Shown here piece by piece: positions 33,057 through 44,807 of a stretch of 64,000 nt of DNA. The translations under genes and the position numbers were made by a program. Where the stretch lies: contig JAOTON010001478.1 in NCBI GenBank assembly GCA_034440635.1, positions 1,612,001-1,676,000 of the forward strand. Reading direction: 5' to 3'. Numbering within the stretch: the stretch's first letter is position 1; every line of letters begins with the position of its first letter. The notes under the pieces were generated by a model. That model made no database searches, had not been told where the DNA came from, and saw only the letters and a list, made by a program, of their open reading frames with translations. The DNA comes from Lepas anatifera (taxonomy: Eukaryota; Arthropoda; Thecostraca; Lepadidae).

Positions 33057-33091
<35 letters not shown>
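33057..33091. repeat. (TA)n microsatellite, left flank of second Penelope-like element
   Basis: An uninterrupted TA tract of about 34 bp immediately before the element. A second tract of about 39 bp lies at 35321-35359 on the other side. Confidence 0.9.
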
Positions 33092-33093
<2 letters not shown>

Positions 33094-33109
33094 TTGTAGG
33101 AAAAGTATG

Positions 33110-34560
33110 AACTTAAGAATTAATAAAAACACATATGTCAACATGCAGACCGATTTCGACATATTATTAGACTTTAAACTACCTGTATGGAAGCTTAACT
33201 TTTACCGATACTTCCTATGCTTCGAGAAGTTACTTCACACTGTATCAGATCTACATCTACCTTCAAGCTTTGAACTTCGTGATGTGAAAGAAAAGTTGAG
33301 ATTCATTAGCTTAAAATATTTTCATGGCTTCAAGTCTTCTCGGGTGTTTTCACCAGTGTTCTCTAGACATGATGTTAACTTGCTGAAAGCTTTTGCTGCC
33401 GATAAGTCAATTGCTGTTACTAAACCAGACAAAGGGAGAGGTGTTGTGATTTTGGACAAAACATCATACATTGATAAGGTTAAGTCAATATTGTCTGATG
33501 CTACGAAATGTAATCTTATTAATGAACTTGTGCTTAAAACCATTCGACAAGTTGAGGATAAGGTAAACCGCATTATTTCAAAACTCAAGAAACTATCTAT
33601 GATATCGGACTCAGTGTACAAAGAACTTTGTGTCTGGCTCCACTCCTGGTATTTTGTACGGACTTCCAAAAGTCCATAAGGTGCTGGTTCCTCTACGCCC
33701 AGTTTTTGCTGCCTGTGGGACTCCAACGTACAAACTTGCTAAATTTTTGGTCCCCCTACGTTCGACACTAACCGTAAATGAGTATACAATAAAAACCGTT
33801 CCGAGTTCGTACATAGTTTGAGTGGGCTTCAACTCACTTCCGACATGGTTATGGCTAGCTTTGATGTTCAAAATTTGTTTACTAACATCCCGGTGAAAGA
33901 AACTATTGAAATAACTATCAGCGAACTTTTCAGAAATAATTGCGTAGACATAGCAGGGATTACTGCCAAGTGCTTTCGCTCACTTTTTGAAGTGGCCGTT
34001 TTGAACTCCTACTTCATTTTTAACAATCTTCTCTATAAGCAGGTCGATGGGTAGTGGAGTCTTCATGTCATGGGTCTTCATGTCATGGGTCTTCCTTTAG
34101 GCCCCACCTTTGCCAACATTTTTCTATGTTTTCATGAGAAGAAATGGTTGAAAAACTGTCCAGCCGACTTCCACCCAGTAACGTATAAGAGGTTCACTGA
34201 TGATACTTTTTTAATATTTCGTCATAGATCACATGCTGATAAATTTCTTAGTTTTCTTAATGTTCAACATCCAAATATTAAGTTTACAAAAGAAGTCGAA
34301 TAGAGTGGTAAACTGCCATTCCTTGACGTATGCGTTAGGAGTGTCGGCTCTAACCTTGAAACATCTGTCTATCGAAATCCAACATTCACTGGCCTAGGAA
34401 CTAGCTTTTTTAGCTTTATACCCCTTGCTGTAAAACGTGCCATCACCTTAACGGCTATCTATAGGGCATTTAGTATTAGCTCATCATTCCAAATTTTCCA
34501 CAGGGAACTCGACTTTTTAAAAAACAAGCGCTTCTTTAAAAACAAAAGGTTTTCCCATTC
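33110..34560 (+). pseudogene. Penelope-like reverse transcriptase, frameshifted
   Basis: The N-terminal part (33110-33650) includes FAADKSIAVTKPDKGRGVVI, typical of the region before RT. After a frameshift near 33630 comes GILYGLPKVHK (33651-33680), then a stop at 33819, then MASFDVQNLFTNIP (33851 onward, the motif A region), an in-frame stop at 34052, GLPLGPTFANIFL at 34088 (motif B) and YKRFTDDTFLIF at 34184 (motif C, with FTDD). Another stop follows at 34301, before the FLDV and SVYRNPTFTG thumb. At least three lesions rule out activity. A short local duplication, GTCTTCATGTCATGG, occurs at 34059-34090. Confidence 0.88.
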
Positions 34561-34589
34561 ATCTTTTTGATTGTTCGGTCAAGGATTTC

Positions 34590-35135
34590 TTGAATAAGAA
34601 GTACGGTTTATCTCCCAAGGCATGTACAGTTAAGAAACATGAGAAATATTTTGTTATTCCGTATTTTGGTCAGCAGTCTCTAAAACTTAAGAAAGAGTTA
34701 TTGTCCCTTCTTTCCAAATATTACCCTTATCTCAATCCAAAGATCGTCCTTCAGAACACCTCATCCTTGGGTTCTATCTTCCGGTACAGGGACAGGTTAC
34801 CTAAGAGTTGCCAATCCTCAGTGGTATATCAATGCTGTTGCGCATCGTGTGGTGCGTCATACGTTGGTTCCACCCATCGTTCATTACACTGCAGGATAAA
34901 ACAACACTTAGGTATGTCCGACCGGACTAACCGAATGGTGGCGAATCCAGATCCGTCTGCGATTCGCGAACATTCACATCAATGTGATACCCCGGTTACC
35001 AATGATGATTTCAAAATTCTGGATAGGTGTGGTACAGGTGTAGATTTAAGAATTCTCGAGTCTCTCTATATATCTAAAAATAAACCTAGGTTGAACACAA
35101 TGTCTTCGGCTTTCCCTCTTCAAATTTTTGTATAG
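34590..35135 (+). pseudogene. GIY-YIG endonuclease domain of the second Penelope-like element
   Basis: The 181-codon frame is intact but separated from the RT frames. Residues 78-106 (VVYQCCCASCGASYVG and on to RIKQHLG) hold the GIY-YIG core with a cysteine cluster C82-C84 and C87. H128 and H130 may complete a zinc-binding set. Glu157 (LRILESLYI) and a late Asn (RLNT) fit the catalytic positions. The first part is a linker (FGQQSLKLKKEL) known from Penelope-like proteins. Confidence 0.85.
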
Positions 35136-35264
35136 CTAGTACCTTGAACATGTTTGTGTGTGTGTTTGTTAGTGTCTTAAATTTTTAGCAATTACCCGTA
35201 AAACTGCGCATTTGGCCTTCTTGTCTACTGCTCTGCTCCTTGTGTGGGTTTTTCATTTATTACA

Positions 35265-35298
35265 CTGATGATGATATTGTAATATATCGAAACCGGTC
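35265..35298 (+). ncRNA. Hammerhead-ribozyme-like motif at the 3' end of the element
   Basis: CTGATGA (35265-35271) is followed by a perfect 5-bp stem GATAT/ATATC (35273-35277 and 35284-35288), then GAAA (35289-35292) and GTC (35296-35298). These are the conserved pieces of a type I hammerhead in the right order with a very short stem III. Hammerhead motifs are established features of Penelope-like elements. Stem I pairing is poor here, so activity is doubtful. Confidence 0.4.
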
Positions 35299-35317
35299 TG
35301 CATGTTGACATATGTGT

Positions 35318-35320
<3 letters not shown>

Positions 35321-35359
<39 letters not shown>
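35321..35359. repeat. (TA)n microsatellite, right flank of second Penelope-like element
   Basis: An uninterrupted TA tract directly after TGTGTCTT. With the left tract it suggests insertion into, or target duplication of, a TA microsatellite. Confidence 0.9.
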
Positions 35360-35362
<3 letters not shown>

Positions 35363-37077
35363 GGTGTTTTATTCCCTGAAGTTTTAAATAAGCCAGGAGC
35401 ATCTATACAATCAGGGGCTGCCGACATCAAAATACCTTACTATACATAGATAGGTATTTTCAGAGAAAAGTGTTTCTGGAAAAAAGATGATAGAAGTGTT
35501 GTTCGGCAACTATACCTACTCAAAAGAAAATAACGCTCCGAAACGTGTTGGAAAAATATCTGTCTATTTTAGCATGTTATTTGCCGCTCTTCTTTTAAGG
35601 CCAAACTAACATTTTTTAGTTGAAAGATTTAATGTTACGCAAAACCAAAGGCTGCATTTAACATACGACCGGTTGTATTGAATCTTCTCATAATTTCTTT
35701 CACCAAAGCCATGAACGAAACCCATAACATTTTTTATTTTCCTAAAACCGGTTTTTGCTTTACCCGTTTTTGTGGTGGCTTTAAATTGGAAACAGCTTAA
35801 AGTGAGTGCCTCCGATATGTTTACACCGGGCAGTTATCTCACTGCACGCCGCGTCAGCGACGGCCAAATTGTAACGTTTCTTGTTCTCAGTGATCACGTC
35901 CCGGTCCACCTTAGGTCATGGGAGAGGTCACACAATGAGATTGAGGATTCTATGTACTTTCAAGGCTTATCATTTCTGAGGAAAACCAACAGAATGAATC
36001 TGCTCTCAGACTCTGTGATTCCGTGACAAAATGTTTCAAACTCAAAGTTTCTTTCCGAACGCCTGAACCGCTCGCCACTTCACTGTTATCTTTGCAGTTT
36101 TTATGTTACACGATCGTGCTTCCTCTGAGCCTGTTTTGATTGTTTATTGGTTTCTAGTAAGCCGTTGATGTTTTCAGACCGTGACGTAAGACTCCAGTTT
36201 CCCCTATTGGTTGTATCAGAGAGGGGGTACCACTTCTAACTATAAGTTTAGTCGGATAAGAGGGGTTTTGGATAAGGTTTGAGAGGTAAAAGTGCATGTG
36301 AAAGTCGCATTCGTTTATCTTCCAGGCGCAAAAATGCATTACTAGCACTCTTCCAAAGCAATTTGACCTTGTCAACAATTCCATTTTGCGAATTTTGTGG
36401 CCGTGTAGGAGCTATTTGTGGTGATATCAAGTGGACGCTCGACACTTCTGGTTCGAAAATACTGCATGGGAGGCATGAATCATTGGACCCGGAATAGCTC
36501 ACACAGCCCAAGCCTGTTTTTGTCGCAGTCAGCTTTTTCCGACAAATGTTTCAATCATTCGAATTCAGGGACTTTCATGGGATGGTGAAGACCATCACAC
36601 ACAACGCCTTATTTATATACAAGCTTTACAGGCCGATGTCTTTTGTCTCAGCAACTTCTCGGCACTGCAACCACAGCTACCTAAAACGAATTTTACATCT
36701 CGGTGTAGAGCGTCAACTATGTTCAAAGTTGGGGCAGTTTTTTAATGTTAATGGTACTGTCGGTGTCTGGCAAAAAGCTGTCCGAAAACACCTCTTCTTG
36801 TACGGTGTCGAAGTGTGCATCGCAGATTAGCGGGCGATGAGTGATGGCAGTGCTGTCGGCTCCAAATTGGCAGCTCTCCTCTGATATTTGGCAGCCGACC
36901 AGCATCTGGCAGCAGCCGAGCGACCCTGAAAAAGTTTAGGCGAAGACAAATGCTAGTGCCTTCAACAGTGGAATACCTCTACAAATGCGACAGCGTTTTC
37001 TGCAACACGCGACACTGGCTTGTCTCCTTGTCTGGGGACGTGACACGGCGTTGATTGGTTGTTGCCGGACGGCACCA
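35360..37077. other. Unassigned stretch before the CRE array
   Basis: Short frames at 35772-36026 (84 codons), 36279-36497 and 36546-36830 are not recognisable. 35772-36026 has no repeat content and could be a small exon, but nothing supports this beyond its being open. Confidence 0.3.
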
Positions 37078-37487
37078 GTGACGTCACACAGTACCTTCTC
37101 AACAGGTGAGATGCTACGGAATCAGGCGGCGTTACAGTGACGTCACACAGTACCTTCTCAACAGGCGAGATGCTACGGAATCAGGCGGCGGTACAGTGAC
37201 GTCACACAGTACCATCGCAACAGGCGAGATGCTACGGAATCAGGCGGCGTTACAGTGACGTCACACGGTACCATCGCAACAGGCGAGATGCTACGGAATC
37301 AGGCGGCGGTACAGTGACGTCACACGGTACCATCGCAACAGGCGAGATGCTACGGAATCAGGCGGCGTTACAGTGACGTCACACGGTACCATCGCAACAG
37401 GCGAGATGCTACGGAATCAGGCGGCGTTACAGTGACGTCACACGGTACCATCGCAACAGGCGAAGAGCTGCGGAATAAGACGTGTTT
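37078..37487. repeat. 59-bp tandem array carrying seven CRE octamers
   Basis: Nearly seven units begin at 37078, 37137, 37196, 37255, 37314, 37373 and 37432 with an exact 59-bp period. Every unit contains the perfect palindrome TGACGTCA (37079, 37138, 37197, 37256, 37315, 37374 and 37433), followed by ACAGTACC or ACGGTACC and CAACAGGCGAGATGCTACGG. Units differ in CTTCTC against CATCGC and in GGCGTTA against GGCGGTA. The last unit diverges after GGCGAAGAG. Confidence 0.92.
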
Positions 37488-38508
37488 GCCCTAGCCCAGA
37501 GACGGTGCCAGGATTTTGCTCAGGGGAGGGAGTGGACAATGGAAGGGGCCATTGCGATAGAGCCAAACTGCCCCTCTGGAACCCAAAAAGGTCGACGAGC
37601 AACAGAAAAAACGTTCAGCCGTGGGCCGACGACTGCCAAGCTCAAACTAGTTCAATTAACATATGTTTTACATGAGGTAATCCCCAAAAGCTGCTTTAAA
37701 CTAGATTGCCCTTAGAATATAACAACTGCGCAATAAGTCTTTAGTGTATCTACCACATTACTTTGACAACCAAGCCTGCTTGGAAAGCGAAAAAGGCCTA
37801 AGTATTTCTCTCCTGTTGGGAAGAATTTCTTGGGGTTGGGAAAGTGTAAAATGCCATAAGTATTTACTCTCCTTCAGAATGAACTTTCTTCACCTTCAAA
37901 AATTTCCCTTCTTAACGGACAAAAACGCTTCAAAGTAGGAGTTTCTGGATCCGCCTATGCTTTTAGGGCCCCCAAGAGTCGTAGGCAATGGGCCCGCAAT
38001 ACTGGCCTCATGGGCTCTATGTCAGGGTCAAATGACCCTGATTTTTGTGAAGAAGGGCCCAAGTTTTGGCCACTGACCCGTCCTGGAATCTCGAGGCCCT
38101 GTGTATTAGTCTTAAAGCCCCTGAATCGTAGTCCTCAAGTATCCCCTCCCCCCGAATCGGGGTCAAGGATGCGCACGACTGTAGGTTTCCAGACCCCCAA
38201 ATTATAGTATAGGGCCCCTAAATGTTGGTCTGGGTTGCCTCGAGTCATGGCCATAGGGGCTCCAGTCATGGTCAATGTGCCCCAAGGTGCCCAATTTCTA
38301 TAGGGAGCATGCCTGTTTTCTGTAAGGGGCCCATTTAGTGTTAGCTGGTGATAATGTTGGAGTGGGTCCCTAAAAATTTGACCCTCGCTCACCCCCCTAC
38401 TCGCCAGCGCGCGACGAAAGCTTCGGCGTAAAATAACCGAGGCCGTCGACGCGCCCAAAAAAACCACTAATGATGATGATGATGGCGACGGAAGCTCTGA
38501 TGTACTGT
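37488..38508. repeat. Degenerate GGGCCC-rich stretch with a hAT-like terminus
   Basis: CTGGATCCGCCTATG at 37947-37961 is the inverse of the CATAGGCGGATCCAG terminus of the MITEs at 26.7 and 27.5 kb. Diverged GGGCCC-containing units (GGGCCCCCAAGAGTC, AGGGGCCCATTTAGTG) fill 37966-38380. No matching opposite terminus is certain; a weak candidate is GACGGTGCCAGGATTTTG at 37501. No gene is seen. Confidence 0.45.
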
Positions 38509-39498
38509 GTTCTGGCGCTGCTGCGGGGACTGTGTCCGTGTTCTGGCGCTGCTGCGGGGACTGTGTCCGTGTTCTGGCGCTGCTGCGGGGACTGTGTCCG
38601 TGTTCTGGCGCTGCTGCGGGGACTGTGTCCGTGTTCTGGCGCTGCTGCGGGGACTGTGTCCGTGTTCTGGCGCTGCTGCGGGGACTGTGTCCGTGTTCTG
38701 GCGCTGCTGCGGGGACTGTGTCCGTGTTCTGGCGCTGCTGCGGGGACTGTGTCCGTGTTCTGGCGCTGCTGCGGGGACTGTGTCCGTGTTCTGGCGCTGC
38801 TGCGGGGACTGTGTCCGTGTTCTGGCGCTGCTGCGGGGACTGTGTCCGTGTTCTGGCGCTGCTGCGGGGACTGTGTCCGTGTTCTGGCGCTGCTGCGGGG
38901 ACTGTGTCCGTGTTCTGGCGCTGCTGCGGGGACTGTGTCCGTGTTCTGGCGCTGCTGCGGGGACTGTGTCCGTGTTCTGGCGCTGCTGCGGGGACTGTGT
39001 CCGTGTTCTGGCGCTGCTGCGGGGACTGTGTCCGTGTTCTGGCGCTGCTGCGGGGACTGTGTCCGTGTTCTGGCGCTGCTGCGGGGACTGTGTCCGTGTT
39101 CTGGCGCTGCTGCGGGGACTGTGTCCGTGTTCTGGCGCTGCTGCGGGGACTGTGTCCGTGTTCTGGCGCTGCTGCGGGACTGTGTCCGTGTTCTGGCGCT
39201 GCTGCGGGGACTGTGTCCGTGTTCTGGCGCTGCTGCGGGGACTGTGTCCGTGTTCTGGCGCTGCTGCGGGACTGTGTCCGTGTTCTGGCGCTGCTGCGGG
39301 GCTGTGTCCGTGTTCTGGCGCTGCTGCGGGACTGTGTCCGTGTTCTGGCGCTGCTGGGGACTGTGTCCGTGTTCTGGCGCTGCTGCGGGACTGTGTCCGT
39401 GTTCTGGGCTGCTGCGGGGACTGTGTCCGTGTTCTGGCGCTGCTGCGGGGACTGTGTCCGTGTTCTGGCGCTGCTGCGGGGACTGTGTCCGTGTTCTG
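38509..39498. repeat. 31-bp minisatellite, about 32 copies
   Basis: The unit CTGTGTCCGTGTTCTGGCGC plus TGCTGCGGGGA repeats with an exact 31-bp period (for example the A of GGGGACTG at 38529 and 38560). Copies are almost identical up to about 39170, then 29-30 bp variants appear (loss of a G, or CTGCTGGGGA). The unit has no stop codon in any plus-strand frame and none in two minus-strand frames, so five overlapping frames of 330-381 codons result. These are by-products of the array. Confidence 0.95.
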
Positions 39499-42400
39499 AG
39501 AGGTGGGCCAGCCCGCTGAGTCACCCTCTGGACGGGTGGCACCCTGACTGACTGGACCTCCAGAATCGCCTGCCAACCAACCCTGTCTGATCGGGCAGCC
39601 GGTCAGCGAATGTGCTATGGACCGATTGTCAGGGCCTGTCCGGGGCCGCTCAAGTCAACCATTTGCCGTGGTAGAAGTTCTCCGTAACTGGTACACATTT
39701 TTTCCAACCATGCACTAGTAGCTCTCCTATTACTTAGTTGGCTACTCTCAATAAAACATTTTAATGATTGAATAGTAGAATAAGTAGATTCAGCGGTAGG
39801 AAGCAGCTTTTCGCTCGTTTCCTAAGCGGAAAGCTATATGAGGGTAGTGCGTGAATGTATGTACTTACTTTACCCCTCCCGTTTTAAAACTGTCCCTGAC
39901 TGGGATTTAGTGACCATGTTTTCCACCTAATCCTCTTATTTTTGTGGGTCAACAAAAACCTGGCTGCTCAGCGAGCTTCGGATTGGATCAGAACGCTCGT
40001 GGCCTGTCGACGTGCCGCTTCTAATGAGCTGTTGTGGTCAGGTCTTTGAATAAGCGCTAAACTGCGCCATCCCCTTGCCCAGACACGCGGTGCCGGTCTG
40101 GCTCCTGGACAGCCGGAAAGTTGGCCCACAACTTCCTCTGCATGCTTCACACAGACCTCAAGGGATTATTTCTAAGCGCACAAGCATAGGTGAGGGAAGA
40201 GGGTGGGCCAGGGGCCATGGCCCCCTGCATTCTGGCTGGGGGTAGGCAGATCATGGAGTCCCCAGCCTCCCCCTATATATTTCGAAATGGATGACTAAAA
40301 TATGCCCAAGTATTTAATTTTCGGTATTTTGCACCGTCCAGTCTTGGAAAGGCATTTCTTGCATCCAAAGTATCAGCTTCAACATTTTAAAACAATGAAC
40401 TATCCGAAAATTTCAAACACATGCTGAGCTCGTGAGCTGTGCGGGCCTGGAGGGAAAAAATTAACTTCACAGTTGGTCACTCTGATCATCTCCTAGAGAG
40501 AGGTTCACATACATGCTGAACTGTCGTCCATGATTAAATCTCAGCTGTGATAGGATCTACGATTGCTTTAGAATAATAACCGATCAGCATAAGTTGTTAA
40601 TATTTCTACCACCTAACGAGCATTTGGTAATTCTAATGACACAGCGCGTGCGTGGCCTTGACCTGTATTCAGGTCGACTGCGTAGCTTCGCTTCGAGGTT
40701 CCGCGTGGGACGTAAGCCAAATCGGTATTCAGGTCGACAATGTGCAATCACAGACTGCGCTGATTCGCACCACCGACCAGCCAAAGAAGAGGGGAGCCGA
40801 CCTCAAGATTCATGCAAAACTGCACGCCATAGACTAAACAGGGCCAGACGGGCGGAGGACCGCCTCCAGCGCTGCTCACGAACATGAACAAATATATATT
40901 GGCCATGACTGGCGAAGATACTGTGGACGGTGTCTCTGGCGGCATCGACAGGACTGAACGTCGTCTGAACACTCCCTCCGAGCCGATCTGTCCACTCTCA
41001 TCAAAGCTGGAGGGCTGAAAAGGAAAAAGCTTTGTGCAGTCTCTCCCAGATGCTACAAGCCCAAGGTAGTGTTCTGGCACCGGTAAGTGCCCAAGGTGAA
41101 CTCAGCCCCACACTGCAGCGTTTGGTAACCATTCTAAGGTACGGAACTCACACCTTGGACGGCGGCCAGTTCACGGGCCTGTAGTAGAACGTGCACACTA
41201 GAGCGGTAACTAGCTGAGAGGCCTGTCGCTGATAAATATACATTCCATGTTTCTGTAATGTTATTTTACAGTCTTTGTTTATGCAAGGAAATTTACTGAC
41301 ATAGATGTGACACACGCACAATCGGCATGACGCCATCTTAAAGTAAAATTCCGTCGTAAAACCACCTGCCACCAACGATCTCCATAATAGTCGTCAGTCG
41401 TCAGTCACCTTCCAAAACGATGCACCCTCGATAATAACACCATGAACATCTTATATACCTTGGCTCTCTCCTGAAGAATCAGAATACCAAACTAACTGAA
41501 AAACGCGGACTCGAATGCCAACCAGATTCATGGTGAGGCTGACAATCGCGAGTTTTTGGCGTAATTTGTGTAACCTGAATGCTGACTTATTGGTATGCAA
41601 AATATTTTCGTAAGGTGGTCGACCTGAATATGGACCCAGAAGTACTTGTATGTGTTGTTTGAGTTATGTTAAGAGCACCACAAACATTTCAAATAAGCAT
41701 GTTTGTGCCTAGATGGTAGCTGATGAACCGAGTGCAATAAAAAATAATGGATGCGCGCAGCTAATTTCAGGTCGTTTATTTTAATGCATTTGAGTCTTCC
41801 TTAAAATATCAATTGTTAAATACTGCGAGAAGAAGCTCCTGCGTCGTTTACTTACAAACTGTGTTCGGAAACGATCATATGAATTTGCAGTCAAATTCAA
41901 ACTGCGGATAAATTTACAACGTTCTGTTATGCATATTGTTGACAGAATGGTGACCAAATGCCACCTTGTATCCATCAGCTCTTTGCCTGCAAGCTTCTTC
42001 TCAGAAAAAACATTGCTGTGTAATGTTGGCTCCCCAACGCATGGTCAGGATATGGATTTGAATGTCCTTGAAAGCAGCAGGAGCTCGATTTTCGACTCTT
42101 GCGTCGAAATTCAGATTGCATACTCTGGCTTTCGAATTACTCAACCTATTTAGTAGTAGAAGCTAGGGATAGAAAATAAAGACCAGTTTCAGAATTGGCT
42201 CGTCGAGAACTAGAAGTGATGCTTTTGATAAGGCATGAAGATAACGGAATCAAATATTGTTTTGTAAACCCAGGAAGGCCATAGGATTTTCACGGTCATG
42301 CTCGGGGTCCCGTCGAAACCTTTACCTGTTCAAGCCATTCGCAAAATAGAGCCTCAGTCCGAATATAAATGTGAGCATGCTGTTTGTCTTCAAATACTTG

Positions 42401-43185
42401 CCTTCAATCACCTTAAGACTCTGTACGATGGCTGTTTAAGATTTATTCGAAAACTTTCAATCACTCCTAACGCATTGTTTCGAAAATCGTTGCGATGCCG
42501 TTTCTGTACTTTATGTTGCAATGTATTCTGTTTGGGCTGATCCCTCTTGGGAGTGATCAGAGCTGAAATCAGTGTTCAGCATCAGTGTTATTTGGCCCAC
42601 CTCTGCTGCACCTCCACTAATGGGCGGTAATGTGCGGTAATGATAACTTCTGTAACATATTTTAAACCGTTACTTTTGTGTCCAAACGAAATGAAAAGCG
42701 GCACCATTGGTTCCGTCACTGACTTCTCGATTTTGGAAATTTGGAGATCAAATTTGTGTCGAATATTTCACACAAGGATCCCACCCGCGTCCGGCGCCTA
42801 AAATGTCTATGCATGCTTGCAAGCAATAATACTCCAATAAGGATTTTTTTCTGCGATTTATTATTGTGCTCGCACCAAACAATCACGCAGTTGTTTCCAC
42901 GTAACTAGAGGACACGAAGAGTTGGATCGCGTCCAAACATGCACCGCCATCAGGCGCATCTCCACACAGTACAAATGAAGTTCATGACACAATCAATGCT
43001 AGACAAAAAAGGATAGTATATCTTCCTTCACCAAGCCCTTGCTTTTTATCATTATCCGGAAAATCACTTTAGCAAACGTCGTTCTTCTCTAGCATCTCCT
43101 GTGCGGGTAGCCTCCGACTCCAACGGTGATCCAGTGCTCTGGCGGGATGTTCAGGCAAAGCACACACATCCGAAAATACGTCAAA
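39499..43185. other. Unassigned 3.7-kb stretch
   Basis: No convincing gene. Short frames at 39968-40150 (minus), 40594-40887 (plus), 40748-41080 (minus) and 42298-42540 (plus) lack recognisable motifs. GTATTCAGGTCGAC occurs twice, at 40667 and 40726. A GGGCC-rich patch at 40190-40290 beginning CATAGGTGAGGG resembles the start of the hAT-like elements, but no partner end was found. Confidence 0.3.
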
Positions 43186-44807
43186 TCAATAGTTTGGGCG
43201 ACGTAAACGTGTCATCAACTCCTCTCCTAAACACTGGAGAATGTGGTCTTGAGGTAGGAACGTCTCCAATCCATAAAGGCTTGCATTTTTCAATATGTTT
43301 TGGCAAATTGTTTCTTTTTTTGACAATGGCACCTTCAGTAAACAAAAGCTCGATATTTCCTCTCTAAGATGATCTAGACTAAGCTCTGGGCTATCTTTAT
43401 ACCCCAATTTTTCTTTAATTATATACTGCTTTGTTAAAAGCAAGATCAGATTTACAATCGATGGGGTCTTAGGATTCCCAATAAGCACAGTTTTACTGCT
43501 GACACAATCGTTGGTAAATAGAATTTGGATTTCAGTAACGGCAATACTCTGTCCCAAAGTGGTTTAACTAAGTCACAGTTAAAGAAGAAAAGATCGAGAT
43601 CATCTACCTGGAAACAGTGGGACAAAGTTGGCTCCCAGTTATCCCACGAGTCGAAAGAAATTTTCTCGTGGGAATGTATCGGTGAATAATGCGGAAGTGT
43701 AGGGATTGAAGCTTTGTTGAGATACATTTATAGGGAATTTCAAAGATTTGACGCCAGCTTCCTGGTTGGAGCCCTCTTTGCTCCCATTTATGTACGGCTG
43801 AAGGAGTTTTGTTTCCTGTTTATTGTAGAAATGTCTAGTCTTGCAATGTCTTATGGGGAGTATTTTCTTATTGGAATCGATAAACATTACCTCATTTTCC
43901 AAATTCTGGTCCATATTATTTCCTTTATTTCGCAAAGCCGCCCTCCAATCCACGGGAATAGCAGCTTTAAGTGATTGTAACCTCAGGAAATTTGTCTGTA
44001 GTTGGGGATAATTTTGTCTTATTTCATCCAAACTCATAAAATTTCCGTCCTCTTGAACAACATGGTCAATGAGTTTGATCCCGGCTGCATAGAAATTTCG
44101 GTAAAATATGGGATTTTTATTAACAATGAGCTGGTCGTTATGCCACAAAAGGTTGTAACCGGATTTCGGTCCCACTAATAGTGTCAAACTTGTTCAACAT
44201 TTGGAAGGTTCGGATCGCTTGTTTATAGAACTTTGGTATTCGCTGCTTTTGAAGGAAAGACGAACATTTATGAATCCGTAAAAGGTCATTTAAATCAAAA
44301 TCTCCAAGTCTGGATTGGGGCAAGCGCCTCCAGTCTGATTCCGGATTGGTAGACATACGTTTTACCCAGTTCATCCTAAGTGCAGCGCAAAATTTTGAAA
44401 CATCCACCGCATTCAGACCTCCGTGTTCAATGCCCTGACAGAGAACTTGCTTCGCTACTTTAGGAGGTCTGCCACGCCAAATAAACTTCATTATGAGACC
44501 TTGTATGCGGCACAAATCTGTCTCGGCGATAGAACAGTAAGATGCAATGTAGACAAGTTGCGAAGTCAGAAGGGATTTTGTTACAACTATCTTTCCTTTG
44601 ATTGTTAAATTCCGTTGAGACCACATGTTGTTAAGCTTGTTATCTTTTTGACCACGGGTGACAAGTTATCCTCCTGGCACTGGGCTGTAGCGCTAAACCA
44701 CGCCCCAAGAATCTTGACCTTAGTCACAGCAGAGATGCCGGTGATAGAGTCACCCCTGCAGCGTAAAGGTCCTAACCACATTATATTACTTTTACTAACA
44801 TTCAGTT
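43186..44807 (-). pseudogene. LINE C-terminal region
   Basis: Frames 44138-44626, 43639-44187, 43452-43727 and 43186-43557 follow each other with small overlaps. They show the post-RT motifs (QRNLTIKGKIVVTKSLLTSQ; GLIMKFIWRGRPPKVAKQVL; a PIFYRNFYAAGIKLIDHVV stretch) and a final FFFNCDLVKPLWDRVLPLL segment, as in the terminal domain of L1/Tx1 proteins. Three frame breaks are needed to read it through. Confidence 0.8.

Larger units (their letters stand above)
33092..35320 (+). mobile_element. Second Penelope-like element, near full length but broken
   Basis: The element is framed by (TA)n tracts and by a 36-bp inverted repeat, 33129-33164 against 35282-35317, with 34 of 36 positions matching. 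Inside lie an N-terminal region, RT motifs and a GIY-YIG endonuclease in the right order, spread over several frames. The endonuclease type (CCCASCGASYVG) and the RT differ clearly from those of the 29308-31172 element, so it belongs to another Penelope-like lineage, perhaps Neptune-like. Confidence 0.85.

Noticed and set aside
37078..37487. CRISPR-like array
   Set aside because: The repeats are contiguous 59-bp units with no unique spacers, in animal-type DNA; it is an ordinary tandem array.
38397..39576. Five overlapping 330-381 codon frames (GHSPRSSARTRTQSPQQRQN and CSGAAAGTVSVFWRCCG types)
   Set aside because: All arise from a stop-free 31-bp minisatellite; none has sequence outside the repeat that looks coding.
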